Of a stretch of 64,000 nucleotides of DNA, positions 43,000 to 52,598 are shown piece by piece; within the stretch, counting starts at the first letter, position 1; every line of letters starts with the position of its first letter. This DNA comes from Mycobacterium spongiae (lineage in GTDB: Bacteria > Actinomycetota > Actinomycetes > Mycobacteriales > Mycobacteriaceae): the NCBI RefSeq assembly GCF_018278905.1, contig NZ_CP046600.1, positions 3,906,001 to 3,970,000 on the forward strand, given 5' to 3'. The notes under the pieces were generated by a model that was not told where the DNA came from, did not search any database, and saw only the letters and a list, made by a program, of their open reading frames with translations. Made by a program: the position numbers and the translations under genes.

Positions 43000-43010
43000 T
43001 TTACTATTTT
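43000..43010. promoter_or_regulatory. AT-rich TTTACTATTTT element upstream of the Rieske operon
   Basis: This 11-mer sits inside CTATTTTTACTATTTTAGA, 36 bases before the Rieske start, in otherwise high-GC DNA. The same 11-mer lies at 51514-51524 before the acyl-CoA dehydrogenase operon, where CTA and TAGA also flank it at wider spacing. It may be a shared promoter or operator. Confidence 0.35.
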
Positions 43011-43044
43011 AGACATTAAACGTCAACGCGAGTGGCGCCCCCGG

Positions 43045-45459
43045 CTAGACGCCCTTGGGACGGGTTCCGATCACCCCACCGCGCGCCAGGCGAGCGAGAT
43101 CCTCTTCACCCACCCCGCATCGCTGGCTCAGGATTTCGTCATTGTGCTGGCCGAGGGTCGGCGGCGGGCTCAGCAACCACCTGTGCTGACCCGCCAGCGG
43201 CGCGAACGGCGGGGTGGGATAGAGACCGGCGCCGGTCCGGGGGTGATGCATCGATTCGAAGAACCCGCGATGGCGCAGTTGAGGATTGTCGGTAACCAAA
43301 GACGGCGATACCACGGGCGCGGCGGGAATGCCTGCGGCGGCTAACCGTTCCACCGTCGAATCGCGCGGCTGCGTGGCAAACCAGTCCTGCAAGCTGCGGT
43401 CGATCTCGTCAGCTCGCTCCCGACGCCCCGCGGCCGTCGACAGCGCTTCGTGACACCAGGAGGGAGTACCCATCACATCAATCAATGCCTGCCACTGCTG
43501 GTCATCGCGGACGGTCACAGCGATCCATTCATCGCTTGTTGTGGCCGCGTCGTCTTTGGCCGCGCATCGGTAGATGTTCTGCAGCGCCCCGGCCTGACCG
43601 CGGTTGCCTCGCCGACCCAACGCTGTTCCGAAGACTTCGAATTCGATCGGCTGTACCGCTGTGGTGTTCAACACCGATTCGACCATGGGCAGTTCCACCA
43701 GCTGGCCCGACCCCGTGCGTTCGGCGAAATTCAGTGCGGCCAGCACAGCGAATGCCGCGTGCACGCCGGCCAACGGATCACAGGCGCCACGCGGAGTGAC
43801 CGGTGGCTCCTCCGGCAATCCGGTCACCCACGTCAGGCCGCCGATCTGCTCCATCGTTGGAGCGAATCCGACGCGTTCGCGCCACGGCCCGTGTAGCCCG
43901 AACGCCGGCATCCGCGCCACCACGAGCGCGGGGTTCACCTCCAGCAGCGTTTCCGCGGTCAGCCCGAAGTGGTCCATCACGCGCGGCGAGAAGTTCTCGA
44001 TGACGACGTCGGCGTCGGCAGCCAGTGTCAAGAACAGCTCACGCCCTTCTGCGGAACCCAAATCCAGTGTGACCGAACGCTTGTTGGTGTTCATCGCGTG
44101 AAACACCCAGCCGTACTCCCACCAGTCGTCCACGTCGGTGCGCATGCCGCCGGAGTACCGAATGCCATCGGGCCGCTGGATCGACTCCACTTTGAGGACG
44201 TCAGCGCCGAACGCGGCCAACAGGTGGGTGGCAGCGGGCCCTGCCCAGAACGCCGTCAGGTCGACGATACGAACGTCGGTGAGGGGTCGCTCCGGTGATG
44301 TCGGCTGATTTCGGGGTTCGCGTTGGAGCCAGGGAGCTGTTTCGTCGTGCGCACCAAGGGCGGCGGTGTCACCCACCGGTGCAGGTGCACATCGCGACAT
44401 CAGCCAAGGCGGGCGGGGCTGGTGAAAACCGGCAGGATTGGGCACGAAGACCGCGCGTTCGGTCACGTAATCCATATCGCGGATCGTGGCGCCGTTGCCG
44501 AGTGCGGCGATCGGCAGCCGGAGCAGTTGCCCCAGCTCCACTATCTCCTCGACCGTCCGTTGTGCCATCCAGGGGCGAACCAGTTCGCGGATGAGGTCGC
44601 GATACTGCCACCGGCCAACTTGAAAACGTAGTTCGGGGATCTCCTCGAGCTGGGGAGATTCGACCATCGCCGCGAAGTCGAGCCATTGTTGGCCGGTGAC
44701 CATCGTGATTCCGACGTAGCCGTCTTTGGCGGGTTCTATCGAGGGCACTTCGTACGTGCGGGTGACCGGCGGCACCCGCAGCAGCTGCGAATGTAGCCAT
44801 TCGCCACTCTGCATCAGGGTGATCGCTTCGAGCATGGACAGGTCAAGATGATCACCTGGGCCGCCACGTTCGACCCGCCGGTGCACGGCGAGCGCGCCGA
44901 CGGCGGCGAACACGCCACCCATGTATTCCCCTAGGTCACCGCCGATCGAGATCGGAGGTCCCGCGGGATCGCCGCGAAAACCGGGAGAACCAGCCCAAGC
45001 CTGCAACGTGAACTCACTCGCGGCGCGATCGGCATACGGTCCGGTCCAGCCAAAGTCGGAGATGGTCACGACGACTGCCTGGCTGTCGGCGGCCAGCAGC
45101 TGCTGCGGGTCGATGCCCAGCGCCATTGCCTGCGACCGGCTGGCGGTCACGACCACCACGTTCGCGGCCGCGATTTCAGCTCGATATCGGTCGGAATCGG
45201 GAACCAGGCTCACGCTCTGCTTGCCAGCGTTGAGGTAGCTGAACAGCGGTGCCGCAGGACAATCCGGGCCATCCGGTAGCGGCGAACCCGTCGCCGCGTA
45301 TCGTCGAAGCGAATCTCCTTGGGGCGGTTCGATTTTGCGCACCTGTGCCCCGGCATCGACCAACATCTTCCCGCAATAGCTGCCTGCAATTCGGTCGCTG
45401 ATCTCGACGACACGCAATTCGCTCAGCGGCGTCGGCCGGCCATCGCGTCCCTGGCTCAC
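43045..45459 (-). CDS. Tandem-domain CaiB/BaiF (family III) CoA-transferase
   Basis: 804 aa, twice the normal length: two complete CaiB-like halves, residues 1-385 (ELRVVEISDRIAGSYCG onwards) and about 395-804 (DVRIVDLTAFWAGPAATHL onwards). Candidate catalytic Asp residues are in IGGDLGEYMGG (first half) and GACDPLAGVHAA (second half). Fused forms are known in mycobacteria (Rv1866 is one). It moves CoA between acyl groups without ATP. The GTG start at 45459 is divergent from mmpS; a copy of the island dyad lies between them. Confidence 0.88.
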   Translation of the reverse strand: MSQGRDGRPTPLSELRVVEISDRIAGSYCGKMLVDAGAQVRKIEPPQGDSLRRYAATGSPLPDGPDCPAAPLFSYLNAGKQSVSLVPDSDRYRAEIAAANVVVVTASRSQAMALGIDPQQLLAADSQAVVVTISDFGWTGPYADRAASEFTLQAWAGSPGFRGDPAGPPISIGGDLGEYMGGVFAAVGALAVHRRVERGGPGDHLDLSMLEAITLMQSGEWLHSQLLRVPPVTRTYEVPSIEPAKDGYVGITMVTGQQWLDFAAMVESPQLEEIPELRFQVGRWQYRDLIRELVRPWMAQRTVEEIVELGQLLRLPIAALGNGATIRDMDYVTERAVFVPNPAGFHQPRPPWLMSRCAPAPVGDTAALGAHDETAPWLQREPRNQPTSPERPLTDVRIVDLTAFWAGPAATHLLAAFGADVLKVESIQRPDGIRYSGGMRTDVDDWWEYGWVFHAMNTNKRSVTLDLGSAEGRELFLTLAADADVVIENFSPRVMDHFGLTAETLLEVNPALVVARMPAFGLHGPWRERVGFAPTMEQIGGLTWVTGLPEEPPVTPRGACDPLAGVHAAFAVLAALNFAERTGSGQLVELPMVESVLNTTAVQPIEFEVFGTALGRRGNRGQAGALQNIYRCAAKDDAATTSDEWIAVTVRDDQQWQALIDVMGTPSWCHEALSTAAGRRERADEIDRSLQDWFATQPRDSTVERLAAAGIPAAPVVSPSLVTDNPQLRHRGFFESMHHPRTGAGLYPTPPFAPLAGQHRWLLSPPPTLGQHNDEILSQRCGVGEEDLARLARGGVIGTRPKGV

Positions 45460-45565
45460 GAGGCGAGCATAGTTCGATCCGGAGATGCTCTGGCGGGGAC
45501 GTCAGTGGTAGGCGCTCACCAGCACTCGAAGCTCCGGCGTCCCTTGTCGAGTCCGGTCCCGTACC

Positions 45566-45578
45566 GTACTGTCATTAC
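45566..45578. promoter_or_regulatory. GTACTGTCATTAC, near-exact copy of the island dyad
   Basis: It differs by one base from GTAATGTCATTAC, the core of the perfect palindrome before the amidohydrolase gene. It lies in the 196-base region between the divergent CoA-transferase and mmpS starts, so it could serve both. Confidence 0.55.
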
Positions 45579-45655
45579 ATGTCAATCCTCGCACAAGGCG
45601 CAGGAAAGATAGCCCGCCCAGGCAATCGTTACGCCAATACCCGAAGGGCTCATGA

Positions 45656-46102
45656 GTGAAGGGCATTTCACTTACCGGCCTGGTGCGCCGAGGGTGGATT
45701 TTGCTAGTCGCTGTGGCCGTCTTGTCGGTTGCGGGTTTCGCAGTGTATCGGCTGCACGGAGCCTTCGGCTCGGGTGACGAAAGTTCTGGGGCCAGTGGCA
45801 TCTCGAACGAGATCATTCCGTTTAACCCCAAGAACGTGACCTTGGAGGTCTTCGGCGCGCCGGGGACTATCGCGACAATCAACTACTTGGACGGCGATAC
45901 GCAACCGCAGCGCGTCGATGACACCCCCCTGCCGTGGTCGTACACGATAACAACCACAAAGCCGACGGTCTTCGCCAACGTTGTGGCACAGGGGAATAGC
46001 AATTCCATCGGCTGCCGCATCATCGTCAACGGTGTCGTCAAAGACGAGAGGACCGTCAACCAAGTGAACGCCTACACCTACTGTCTGGAAAAGGCATCAT
46101 GA
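45656..46102 (+). CDS. MmpS family membrane protein
   Basis: 148 aa: one N-terminal membrane span ([19 protein letters not shown]) and an extracytoplasmic beta domain with [17 protein letters not shown] and two Cys (GCRI, YCLEK) that can pair. The GTG start at 45656 sits after GAAGGG. It overlaps mmpL by four bases. MmpS proteins assist the partner MmpL in lipid or siderophore export. Confidence 0.9.
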   Translation: MKGISLTGLVRRGWILLVAVAVLSVAGFAVYRLHGAFGSGDESSGASGISNEIIPFNPKNVTLEVFGAPGTIATINYLDGDTQPQRVDDTPLPWSYTITTTKPTVFANVVAQGNSNSIGCRIIVNGVVKDERTVNQVNAYTYCLEKAS

Positions 46103-48978
46103 GCGACGAGAAAACTCCATGGCCCGCGCTGCCGCACACCATCCGTCGGCTCTCGTTGCCGATCCTGATCTTCTGGGTAGGCCTCGCCGCGTTGTCGAAT
46201 ATTGCCGTGCCGCAGTTGGAGGAAGTCGGAAAGGAACACAACGTCGCCCTCATGGCTCCAGACGCGCCTTCCTTGATGGCGATGAACCGGATCGGCACGC
46301 TTTTCCAGGAATTTGATTCCGACAGTTCGGCCATGGTCGTCCTCGAAGGCGATGAGCCCCTCGGCGCCGATGCCCACCGTTTTTACGACGCGCTGATCAA
46401 GCGGCTCTCCCAAGACACCACGCACGTCCAGCATATCCAGGACTTCTGGGGCGACACGCTGACGGCGGCCGGCTCGCAAAGCCCGGACGGCAAGGCCGCA
46501 TATGTTCAGTTGTATCTTTCCGGCGACCAAGGCGAGGCTGAATCGATCGCCTCGGTCGACGCCGTACGCCGCATCGTGTCGGACGCAACACCGCCACCGG
46601 GCATCAAGACCTATCTCACCGGCCCAGCGCCGCTCATCACCGATCAATTCGAAGTCGGTAGCGAAGGCACGGCAAAGGTCACCGCGATCACCTTCGTGGT
46701 GATCGCGGTGATGTTGCTGTCCGTCTATCGTTCGATCGTCACCATGATCCTGGTGCTGTTCACGGTCCTGATTGAGGTAGCCGCGGCCCGGGGAGTCGTG
46801 GCCTTTCTCGGCAACACTGGGATCATCGGACTGTCCACGTACGCAACCAATCTGTTGACGTTGCTGGTCATCGCCGCGGGTACGGATTACGCGATCTTTG
46901 TTCTGGGCCGCTATCACGAAGGCCGACACACCGGCGAGGATCGCGAGACCGCCTTCTACACGATGTTTCGCGGCACCGCGCACGTCGTCTTGGGTTCTGG
47001 TCTGACCGTTGCCGGCGCGGTCTATTGTTTGAGCTTCACCAGGCTGCCCTATTTTCAAAGCCTGGGCATCCCCGCCGCATTGGGGATCCTCGTGGCGCTG
47101 GTGGCCTCACTCACCCTGGCCCCGGCCGTGCTGACTCTAGGCAGTCATTTCGGTCTGCTGGAACCCAAACGCAAGATGCGTACGCGTGGATGGCGCCGCG
47201 TCGGCACCGCAATAGTCCGCTGGCCCGGGCCGGTTCTGGCAGTGACGTGCGGCATCGCCCTCATTGGTCTGCTCGCCCTGCCCGCATACGAGACCAGCTA
47301 CGACACCCGCCCCTACATGCCCGACACCGCCCCGGCCAATATCGGCTACGCGGCCGCCGAACGCCATTTCTCCGCGGCCCGGCTCAACCCGGACCTGCTC
47401 ATGGTCGAGGCGGATCACGACATGCGTAATCCGGCGGACATGCTCATCCTGGAGAGAGTGGCCAAGGCTGTGTTCCACGTCCCGGGTATCGCGCAAGTAC
47501 AGGCCATCACCCGCCCGTTGGGAACACCGTTTGAGCACAGCTCGATACCGTTTCAGATCAGTATGCAAAGCGTCGGCCAGCTGGAGAACCTCGTATACCA
47601 ACAGGATCGTGCGAAAGACCTGCTGAAGCAGGCCGCAGAGCTAACGAAGTCGATTTCCATTTTGGAGCGTCAGTATGCCCTGCAGCGCGACCTCGCAGCC
47701 GCCACGCACGCCCAGACCGAAGCCTTTCACGACACAATCGAGACACTCGATGGGCTCCGCGACAAAATCGCGACTTTCGATGATTTCTTTCGCCCTACTC
47801 GCAGCTATTTCTACTGGGAAAAACATTGCTTCGACATTCCCATATGCTGGTCTTTCAGATCCTTATTTGACGCACTCGACGGTATCGATCAACTGAACGA
47901 GAAGTTTGAAGAGATCGCGGCAAGTTTTGACGAGTTGGATGCGCTCCAGCCGCAGCTGCTGGAACTGATACCGGAACAGATCGCTAGCCAGGAAACCAAC
48001 CGGGAATTGGTGCTGACCAACTACGCGACGCTGTCCGGCATCTACGACCAGACGGCCGACCTGATCGACAACGCGGCGGCCATGGGACAAGCTTTCGACA
48101 CCGCCAAGAACGACGACTCCTTCTATTTGCCGCCGGAGGCGTTCGACAACCCCGATTTCAATCGGGGCCTGAAGCTATTTCTCTCGCCGGACGGCAAGGC
48201 CGCTCGCATGATCATCACCCATGAAGGTGATCCGGCGACCCCCGAGGGAATCTCACACGTTGACCCGATCAAGAACGCAGCGCGTGAGGCCGTCAAGGGA
48301 ACCCCGTTGGCGAACGCCAAGATCTATCTGGCTGGCACCGCTGCGACCTACAAGGACATCCAAGACGGCGCCCTGTACGACCTGTTGATCGTCGCCATCG
48401 CGGCGCTGAGTCTGGTATTGCTCATCATGCTGATCATCACGAGAAGTTTGATCGCCGCGGTCGTCATCGTGGGAACGGTGGCGCTGTCGTTGGGCGCCTC
48501 TTTTGGGATCTCCGTTCTCGTCTGGCAGCATCTGCTGGGTATCAAGCTGTATTGGATTGTGCTTGCACTGGCCGTGATCGTGCTCTTGGCGGTCGGGTCC
48601 GACTACAACTTGCTGCTGATCTCCCGCTTCAAAGAAGAAATCGGCGCTGGGTTGAACACCGGTATCATCCGCGCGATGGGCGGTAGCGGAGCCGTTGTCA
48701 CGGCCGCTGGCTTGGTGTTCGCCGCGACCATGTCGTCGTTCGTATTCAGTGATTTACGGGTTCTCGGTCAGGTCGGGACCACCATCGGCCTCGGCCTGAT
48801 GTTCGACACGCTGATTGTGCGCGCGTTCATGACGCCAGCCATCGCGGCACTACTCGGACGCTGGTTCTGGTGGCCGCAGACAGTGCGTCCTCGCCCAGCC
48901 AGCCAGTTACTTCGCGCCTACGGACCACGGCCCCTGGTCCGCAGACTGCTTCTGGGGGAAGCAAGAGAGACCGGGTGA
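46099..48978 (+). CDS. MmpL family RND transporter
   Basis: 959 aa. Two repeats of one membrane span, a large periplasmic loop and five spans. Proton-relay Asp-Tyr pairs are [17 protein letters not shown] and [17 protein letters not shown]. The second loop contains a long coiled-coil stretch (about residues 490-680), typical of MmpL. Which lipid is exported is not known. Its position inside a catabolic island is unusual, since most mmpL genes stand next to lipid synthesis genes. Confidence 0.93.
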   Translation: MSDEKTPWPALPHTIRRLSLPILIFWVGLAALSNIAVPQLEEVGKEHNVALMAPDAPSLMAMNRIGTLFQEFDSDSSAMVVLEGDEPLGADAHRFYDALIKRLSQDTTHVQHIQDFWGDTLTAAGSQSPDGKAAYVQLYLSGDQGEAESIASVDAVRRIVSDATPPPGIKTYLTGPAPLITDQFEVGSEGTAKVTAITFVVIAVMLLSVYRSIVTMILVLFTVLIEVAAARGVVAFLGNTGIIGLSTYATNLLTLLVIAAGTDYAIFVLGRYHEGRHTGEDRETAFYTMFRGTAHVVLGSGLTVAGAVYCLSFTRLPYFQSLGIPAALGILVALVASLTLAPAVLTLGSHFGLLEPKRKMRTRGWRRVGTAIVRWPGPVLAVTCGIALIGLLALPAYETSYDTRPYMPDTAPANIGYAAAERHFSAARLNPDLLMVEADHDMRNPADMLILERVAKAVFHVPGIAQVQAITRPLGTPFEHSSIPFQISMQSVGQLENLVYQQDRAKDLLKQAAELTKSISILERQYALQRDLAAATHAQTEAFHDTIETLDGLRDKIATFDDFFRPTRSYFYWEKHCFDIPICWSFRSLFDALDGIDQLNEKFEEIAASFDELDALQPQLLELIPEQIASQETNRELVLTNYATLSGIYDQTADLIDNAAAMGQAFDTAKNDDSFYLPPEAFDNPDFNRGLKLFLSPDGKAARMIITHEGDPATPEGISHVDPIKNAAREAVKGTPLANAKIYLAGTAATYKDIQDGALYDLLIVAIAALSLVLLIMLIITRSLIAAVVIVGTVALSLGASFGISVLVWQHLLGIKLYWIVLALAVIVLLAVGSDYNLLLISRFKEEIGAGLNTGIIRAMGGSGAVVTAAGLVFAATMSSFVFSDLRVLGQVGTTIGLGLMFDTLIVRAFMTPAIAALLGRWFWWPQTVRPRPASQLLRAYGPRPLVRRLLLGEARETG

Positions 48979-49025
48979 CATCCGAATCGCTTTGTTTCTC
49001 TGGGCAATTCAATGGCGCATCACTA

Positions 49026-49038
49026 TTTATGCCATTAC
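49026..49038. promoter_or_regulatory. TTTATGCCATTAC, degenerate copy of the island dyad
   Basis: It matches 10 of the 12 arm positions of GTAATG-N-CATTAC, with a perfect right half-site. It lies in the 134-base gap upstream of the GntR gene. Confidence 0.4.
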
Positions 49039-49112
49039 TGCTAAGATAGCTAAGCCAATCGAGTTCGCGGGCAGTCGCCGCACGCTGCCCCTGCCGCTTT
49101 GCGAGGATCCGG

Positions 49113-49934
49113 ATGACCGCCCTGGGAGTTGGCCCCGACGCCCGCCGCCGACTATCGGCACCGAGGATCGCCGAAATCGTCGCCGACGAGTTGCGTCGCC
49201 AGATCATCGATGGCGAACTGTCCGACGGCGACTTGTTGCCGCGTCAAGAGGTGCTCGTCGAGCAGTTCAACGTCAGCCTGGTGTCGCTGCGAGAAGCGCT
49301 TCGAATATTGGAGACTGAAGGCCTGATTTCGGTCCGACGCGGCAATCGCGGCGGTGCGGTCGTGCATGCGCCGGCGAAAGCCAGCGCCGCCTACATGCTC
49401 GGTCTGGTGCTGCAGAGCGAGTCCGTGGCCCTGAGCGACTTGGGTGCGGCGTTACAGGAACTCGAGCCGGCGTGTGCCGCGCTCGCCGCGCAGCGACCCG
49501 ACCGCGGGGACACTGTGGTGCCCGAGCTCAAGCGGGTCAACGATGCGATGGCGGAGCACCTCGACGACGGTCAAGCGTTCACCGAGATCGGCCGTCACTT
49601 CCACGATCGTCTTGTCCGCGGGTGCGGAAACCACACGATCATCGCGGTCGTCGGTAGCTTGGAGACGCTCTGGAGTAGCCATGAACAACAGTGGGCCGCC
49701 GAGAGCGCGGCGCGCGGCACCTACCCGTCGCTAGCCAAGCGCCGGGCGGTGCTCAACACCCATACCAAGCTCGCCGCGACGATAGCCGACGGTGAGGTAG
49801 ACCGGGCTCGGCGCATCGCGGCTCGTCATCTTGCCGATACCCAGACGTACGTCTTGTCGGGCCGATCCGAACAGCGGATCTATGCGCTGTCCCCGCAAGC
49901 ATTGTCCCGTCTGCGCGATCCCCGGCGCCCCTAG
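49113..49934 (+). CDS. GntR family regulator, FadR (FCD) subfamily
   Basis: 273 aa. The winged helix at about 15-80 has ADELRRQIIDGELSDGD and VSLVSLREALRILETEGL; the wing is VRRGNRGGAVVH. The FCD effector domain shows the metal-binding His pattern (HFHDRLVRGCGN). It precedes the SDR by ten bases and likely senses an acyl-CoA or acid of the island pathway. Confidence 0.9.
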   Translation: MTALGVGPDARRRLSAPRIAEIVADELRRQIIDGELSDGDLLPRQEVLVEQFNVSLVSLREALRILETEGLISVRRGNRGGAVVHAPAKASAAYMLGLVLQSESVALSDLGAALQELEPACAALAAQRPDRGDTVVPELKRVNDAMAEHLDDGQAFTEIGRHFHDRLVRGCGNHTIIAVVGSLETLWSSHEQQWAAESAARGTYPSLAKRRAVLNTHTKLAATIADGEVDRARRIAARHLADTQTYVLSGRSEQRIYALSPQALSRLRDPRRP

Positions 49935-49944
49935 AGGAAGGCTC

Positions 49945-50670
49945 TTGAGAACCGCACTGGTCATCGGCGGCAGCGGCGGGATCGGAAAAGCCTGCGCTTC
50001 CAAGCTGTGTGAGCTCGGCTACGACGTGGTCGTCGTGGCACGCCGTGTTGGCCCGCTGCGCGCCGCGGCCGAAGAAATCGGCGCCCGCTACGTTGTGGCC
50101 GACGCCTCCGATCCGGTTGGATTCTCCTCTGCGATAAGCACACTCGACACCATCGACCTGGTCGTGCACGCGGCCGGCGCGCTTGGCGGGACCTACGCCC
50201 GCAAGCAGACCTTCGAACAGTGGCGGACAATCATGTCTGCGAACCTGGATTCCTGCTTCGTGGTGACCTCCGCGGTGCTACCGCGCATGCGAGCCGGCTC
50301 CAGGCTGGTGCTGATCTCCTCATCGGCGGCCCACGAGCCGATGCCAGCCCGGACAGCGTACTCCGCGTCGAAAGCCGGCATGAACGCGTTCGCCCGCGCG
50401 TTGGCGCGTGAAGTCGACCGGGACGGCATCAGTGTCCACCTCGTGACGCCAGGTCCCGTGGAAACGGAAATGCTGCAGGATGTTCCGTTCGAAATGTACG
50501 CGATCGCAGTGTCCGACGTTGCCGGGGCGGTCGCCTGGCTGGACACCGTCGACCCGTCAGTCGACCTACCGGAGATCCGGCTCGGTGCGGTGCAGCGCGG
50601 CCCCTTCGCTCGACCGCCGGTTGTGCCCGAGGAAGCCCGCCGCAGAACTACGCGGCCGGAAAGCCTCTGA
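49945..50670 (+). CDS. Short-chain dehydrogenase/reductase
   Basis: 241 aa with GGSGGIG for NAD(P), a Ser in ISSSAAHEP and the catalytic pair in TAYSASKAG. The start is TTG 49945, preceded by AGAGGAAGG at 49933-49941; upstream frame to 49831 overlaps the GntR gene. It would oxidise or reduce a hydroxyl/keto intermediate. Its last 23 bases overlap the convergent LLM gene. Confidence 0.87.
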   Translation: MRTALVIGGSGGIGKACASKLCELGYDVVVVARRVGPLRAAAEEIGARYVVADASDPVGFSSAISTLDTIDLVVHAAGALGGTYARKQTFEQWRTIMSANLDSCFVVTSAVLPRMRAGSRLVLISSSAAHEPMPARTAYSASKAGMNAFARALAREVDRDGISVHLVTPGPVETEMLQDVPFEMYAIAVSDVAGAVAWLDTVDPSVDLPEIRLGAVQRGPFARPPVVPEEARRRTTRPESL

Positions 50671-51505
50671 TCACTGATTCGCCGAATTCCGCCACCGTAC
50701 GCGGCTCGGCAAAATCGGCGAACCACACGTAGAACCGCTCCACCCCTTGAGCGGCCAACCCGACGAAATGCTGGACCAGCTGGTCAGCATCGCCGCAGGC
50801 CAGCCCGGATCCCAGGCGGCCGTATCGCCGCCCGCTGACCTCACGCACAGCCTTCGGATCGCTGTCGGACCGAACAAAGCCGACGACCTGCTGAACAGAT
50901 AGCCGAGCCGATCCCGCCGCCGGGGCCAGCCGGGTCAACCGGTCAAGCTGGTCGGCCTGCAGATTCCACCAATCCGCATACTTTGCAACGAGTTCCATCA
51001 TCCGGCGACCGTGGCCACCCAGGACCAACGGTATCGGATGCGTGGGCTTGGGCGCCTGACCCAGCTCGCCATCCGCCCAATACCGCTTGATCAGCACCAG
51101 GTGGCGCTCAAGTTGCTCGACCCGGGCCACCGCATCCTGCGGACCGACCCCGAATCTGGTGAACTCCGCCGGCCAGGATCCAGCACCAAGGCCAAGCTCG
51201 AACCGGCCGTCGGAGGCCGCCGACAGGGTAACAGCCTGCTTGGCGAGCACAGCCGGATGACGAAACGCGTCACACAGCACCAGGTGGCCGATCTTCACCC
51301 GCTGCGTCTTGGCCGCCACCCACGTCGCGATGCCCATTGCCTCCCATATGTTTTCATCTGAGCGCCGGGGCGCCTCCAGATGATCGATGAATGCCACCCC
51401 ATTAAATCCACTGGCCTCGGCGTTGCGGGCGCGCTCCACGATGTCGGGCACCGACAACCGAATCTGCGGCAAGAACAAAAACCATTCGACCCTGCGCCGA
51501 CCCAC
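50648..51505 (-). CDS. LLM-class F420-dependent oxidoreductase
   Basis: 285 aa, a luciferase-like TIM barrel: NGVAFIDHLEAP, VKIGHLVLCDAFRHPAVLAK, GRFELGLGAGSW, PIPLVLGGHGRRM. These are the standard motifs of F420-dependent members in mycobacteria. The start is GTG 51505. It is divergent from the acyl-CoA dehydrogenase operon across an AT-rich promoter. The substrate is unknown. Confidence 0.88.
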   Translation of the reverse strand: MGRRRVEWFLFLPQIRLSVPDIVERARNAEASGFNGVAFIDHLEAPRRSDENIWEAMGIATWVAAKTQRVKIGHLVLCDAFRHPAVLAKQAVTLSAASDGRFELGLGAGSWPAEFTRFGVGPQDAVARVEQLERHLVLIKRYWADGELGQAPKPTHPIPLVLGGHGRRMMELVAKYADWWNLQADQLDRLTRLAPAAGSARLSVQQVVGFVRSDSDPKAVREVSGRRYGRLGSGLACGDADQLVQHFVGLAAQGVERFYVWFADFAEPRTVAEFGESVIRGFPAA

Positions 51506-51513
51506 GGTGCTAG

Positions 51514-51524
51514 TTTACTATTTT
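51514..51524. promoter_or_regulatory. AT-rich TTTACTATTTT element upstream of the ACAD operon
   Basis: The same 11-mer as at 43000-43010. It lies between the divergent LLM gene and the first acyl-CoA dehydrogenase gene, and the flanks CTA and TTAGA also match the other copy with a longer spacer. Confidence 0.35.
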
Positions 51525-51542
51525 TATTATGTTAGAGGTCTT

Positions 51543-52598
51543 ATGGATGTCAGTCTGACTTCGGAGCAGCTAGCGCTGCGCGCCGCCGCGCGCGATGTCC
51601 TGCGTACCGAAAGTCCGCCTGACGCCGCCCGCCAGGCGATGACCGATCCGGAGAGCTGGCGCACGCTCTGGAAGACGGTGGTCGACCTCGGCTGGACCGA
51701 ACTCGCGGCGCCGGGTCCGAATGACGATTTTGGAGCCCTCGAGCTAGCGATCGTCCTCGAGGAATGCGGCGCTGCTCTCGCTCCTGTCCCGCTGCAGACC
51801 AGCGCCGGTCTTGCCGCCGGAGTATTGCGTGCCTGCGGCCCAGCCACCGCCGAGGTACTCGCAGAGATCGCTTCCGGGGTGGTCGCCACGCTGGCCGTGC
51901 ACTCCCCCGGACACCGACTACCCGGAGCGCCGATGACGCTGCGGCGCGGACGCCTGTCGGGGCGCGCTGTGGCCGTCCCCAACGCGGCACGCGCGGAGCT
52001 GATCGTCACCCTCGCGACCGCCGACGACGGTCTGGTGGCCGCAGTCGTGCGCAGCGGCGACGTGACCATCGCAGCGGCTGAATCCATCGATCCCGCACAG
52101 CCAGTCGCCGACGTCGAGATCGACGTGGAACCCGTAGCCACCGCTACGGTCGAAGACATTGAATCCGCATTGGCGGCACCGATGGTGGCCAGCGCCGCCG
52201 ACCTCGTGGGAGTGGCGAGCGCAGCGCTGCACCGCTCCGTCGAGCACGCGCAGACGCGGCGCCAGTTCGGTAAGCCGATCGGCGCATTCCAGGCGATCAA
52301 GCATGCGCTCGCTGACAACCACGTCGGTCTGGAGCGTGCCCGCAGCCTCACCTATGCCGCGGCGGCCCAACCTGGCCACGCGGATTGGACCACCGCGGCG
52401 CTGGCCAAGGCCGCGGCCAGCGAGGCGGCCACCAGCTGTGCGCATACCGCCGTCCAAGTACATGGTGCGTTGTCGCAGGCCTGGGAACACGACATCCATC
52501 TCTACGTCCGGCACGCTTGGCAGGGCGCCGCCCTGCTGGGAGACAGCCGTTCGCTCTACCACGAGGTGGGCCGGAGCTTTGCCGGAGGTCGGAGGTGA
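51543..52598 (+). CDS. Acyl-CoA dehydrogenase, short subunit (pair 1)
   Basis: 351 aa: an N-terminal helical domain, a shortened middle beta domain, and the C-terminal FAD domain with ARRQFGKPIGAFQAIKH, VHGALSQAWEHDIHLYVRHA and a final SLYHEVG. Short subunits of this kind occur in alpha2-beta2 acyl-CoA dehydrogenases of steroid breakdown. ATG 51543 follows AGAGGTC; upstream frame is antisense to the LLM gene. Its stop overlaps the next gene by four bases, supporting a stoichiometric pair. Confidence 0.88.
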   Translation: MDVSLTSEQLALRAAARDVLRTESPPDAARQAMTDPESWRTLWKTVVDLGWTELAAPGPNDDFGALELAIVLEECGAALAPVPLQTSAGLAAGVLRACGPATAEVLAEIASGVVATLAVHSPGHRLPGAPMTLRRGRLSGRAVAVPNAARAELIVTLATADDGLVAAVVRSGDVTIAAAESIDPAQPVADVEIDVEPVATATVEDIESALAAPMVASAADLVGVASAALHRSVEHAQTRRQFGKPIGAFQAIKHALADNHVGLERARSLTYAAAAQPGHADWTTAALAKAAASEAATSCAHTAVQVHGALSQAWEHDIHLYVRHAWQGAALLGDSRSLYHEVGRSFAGGRR

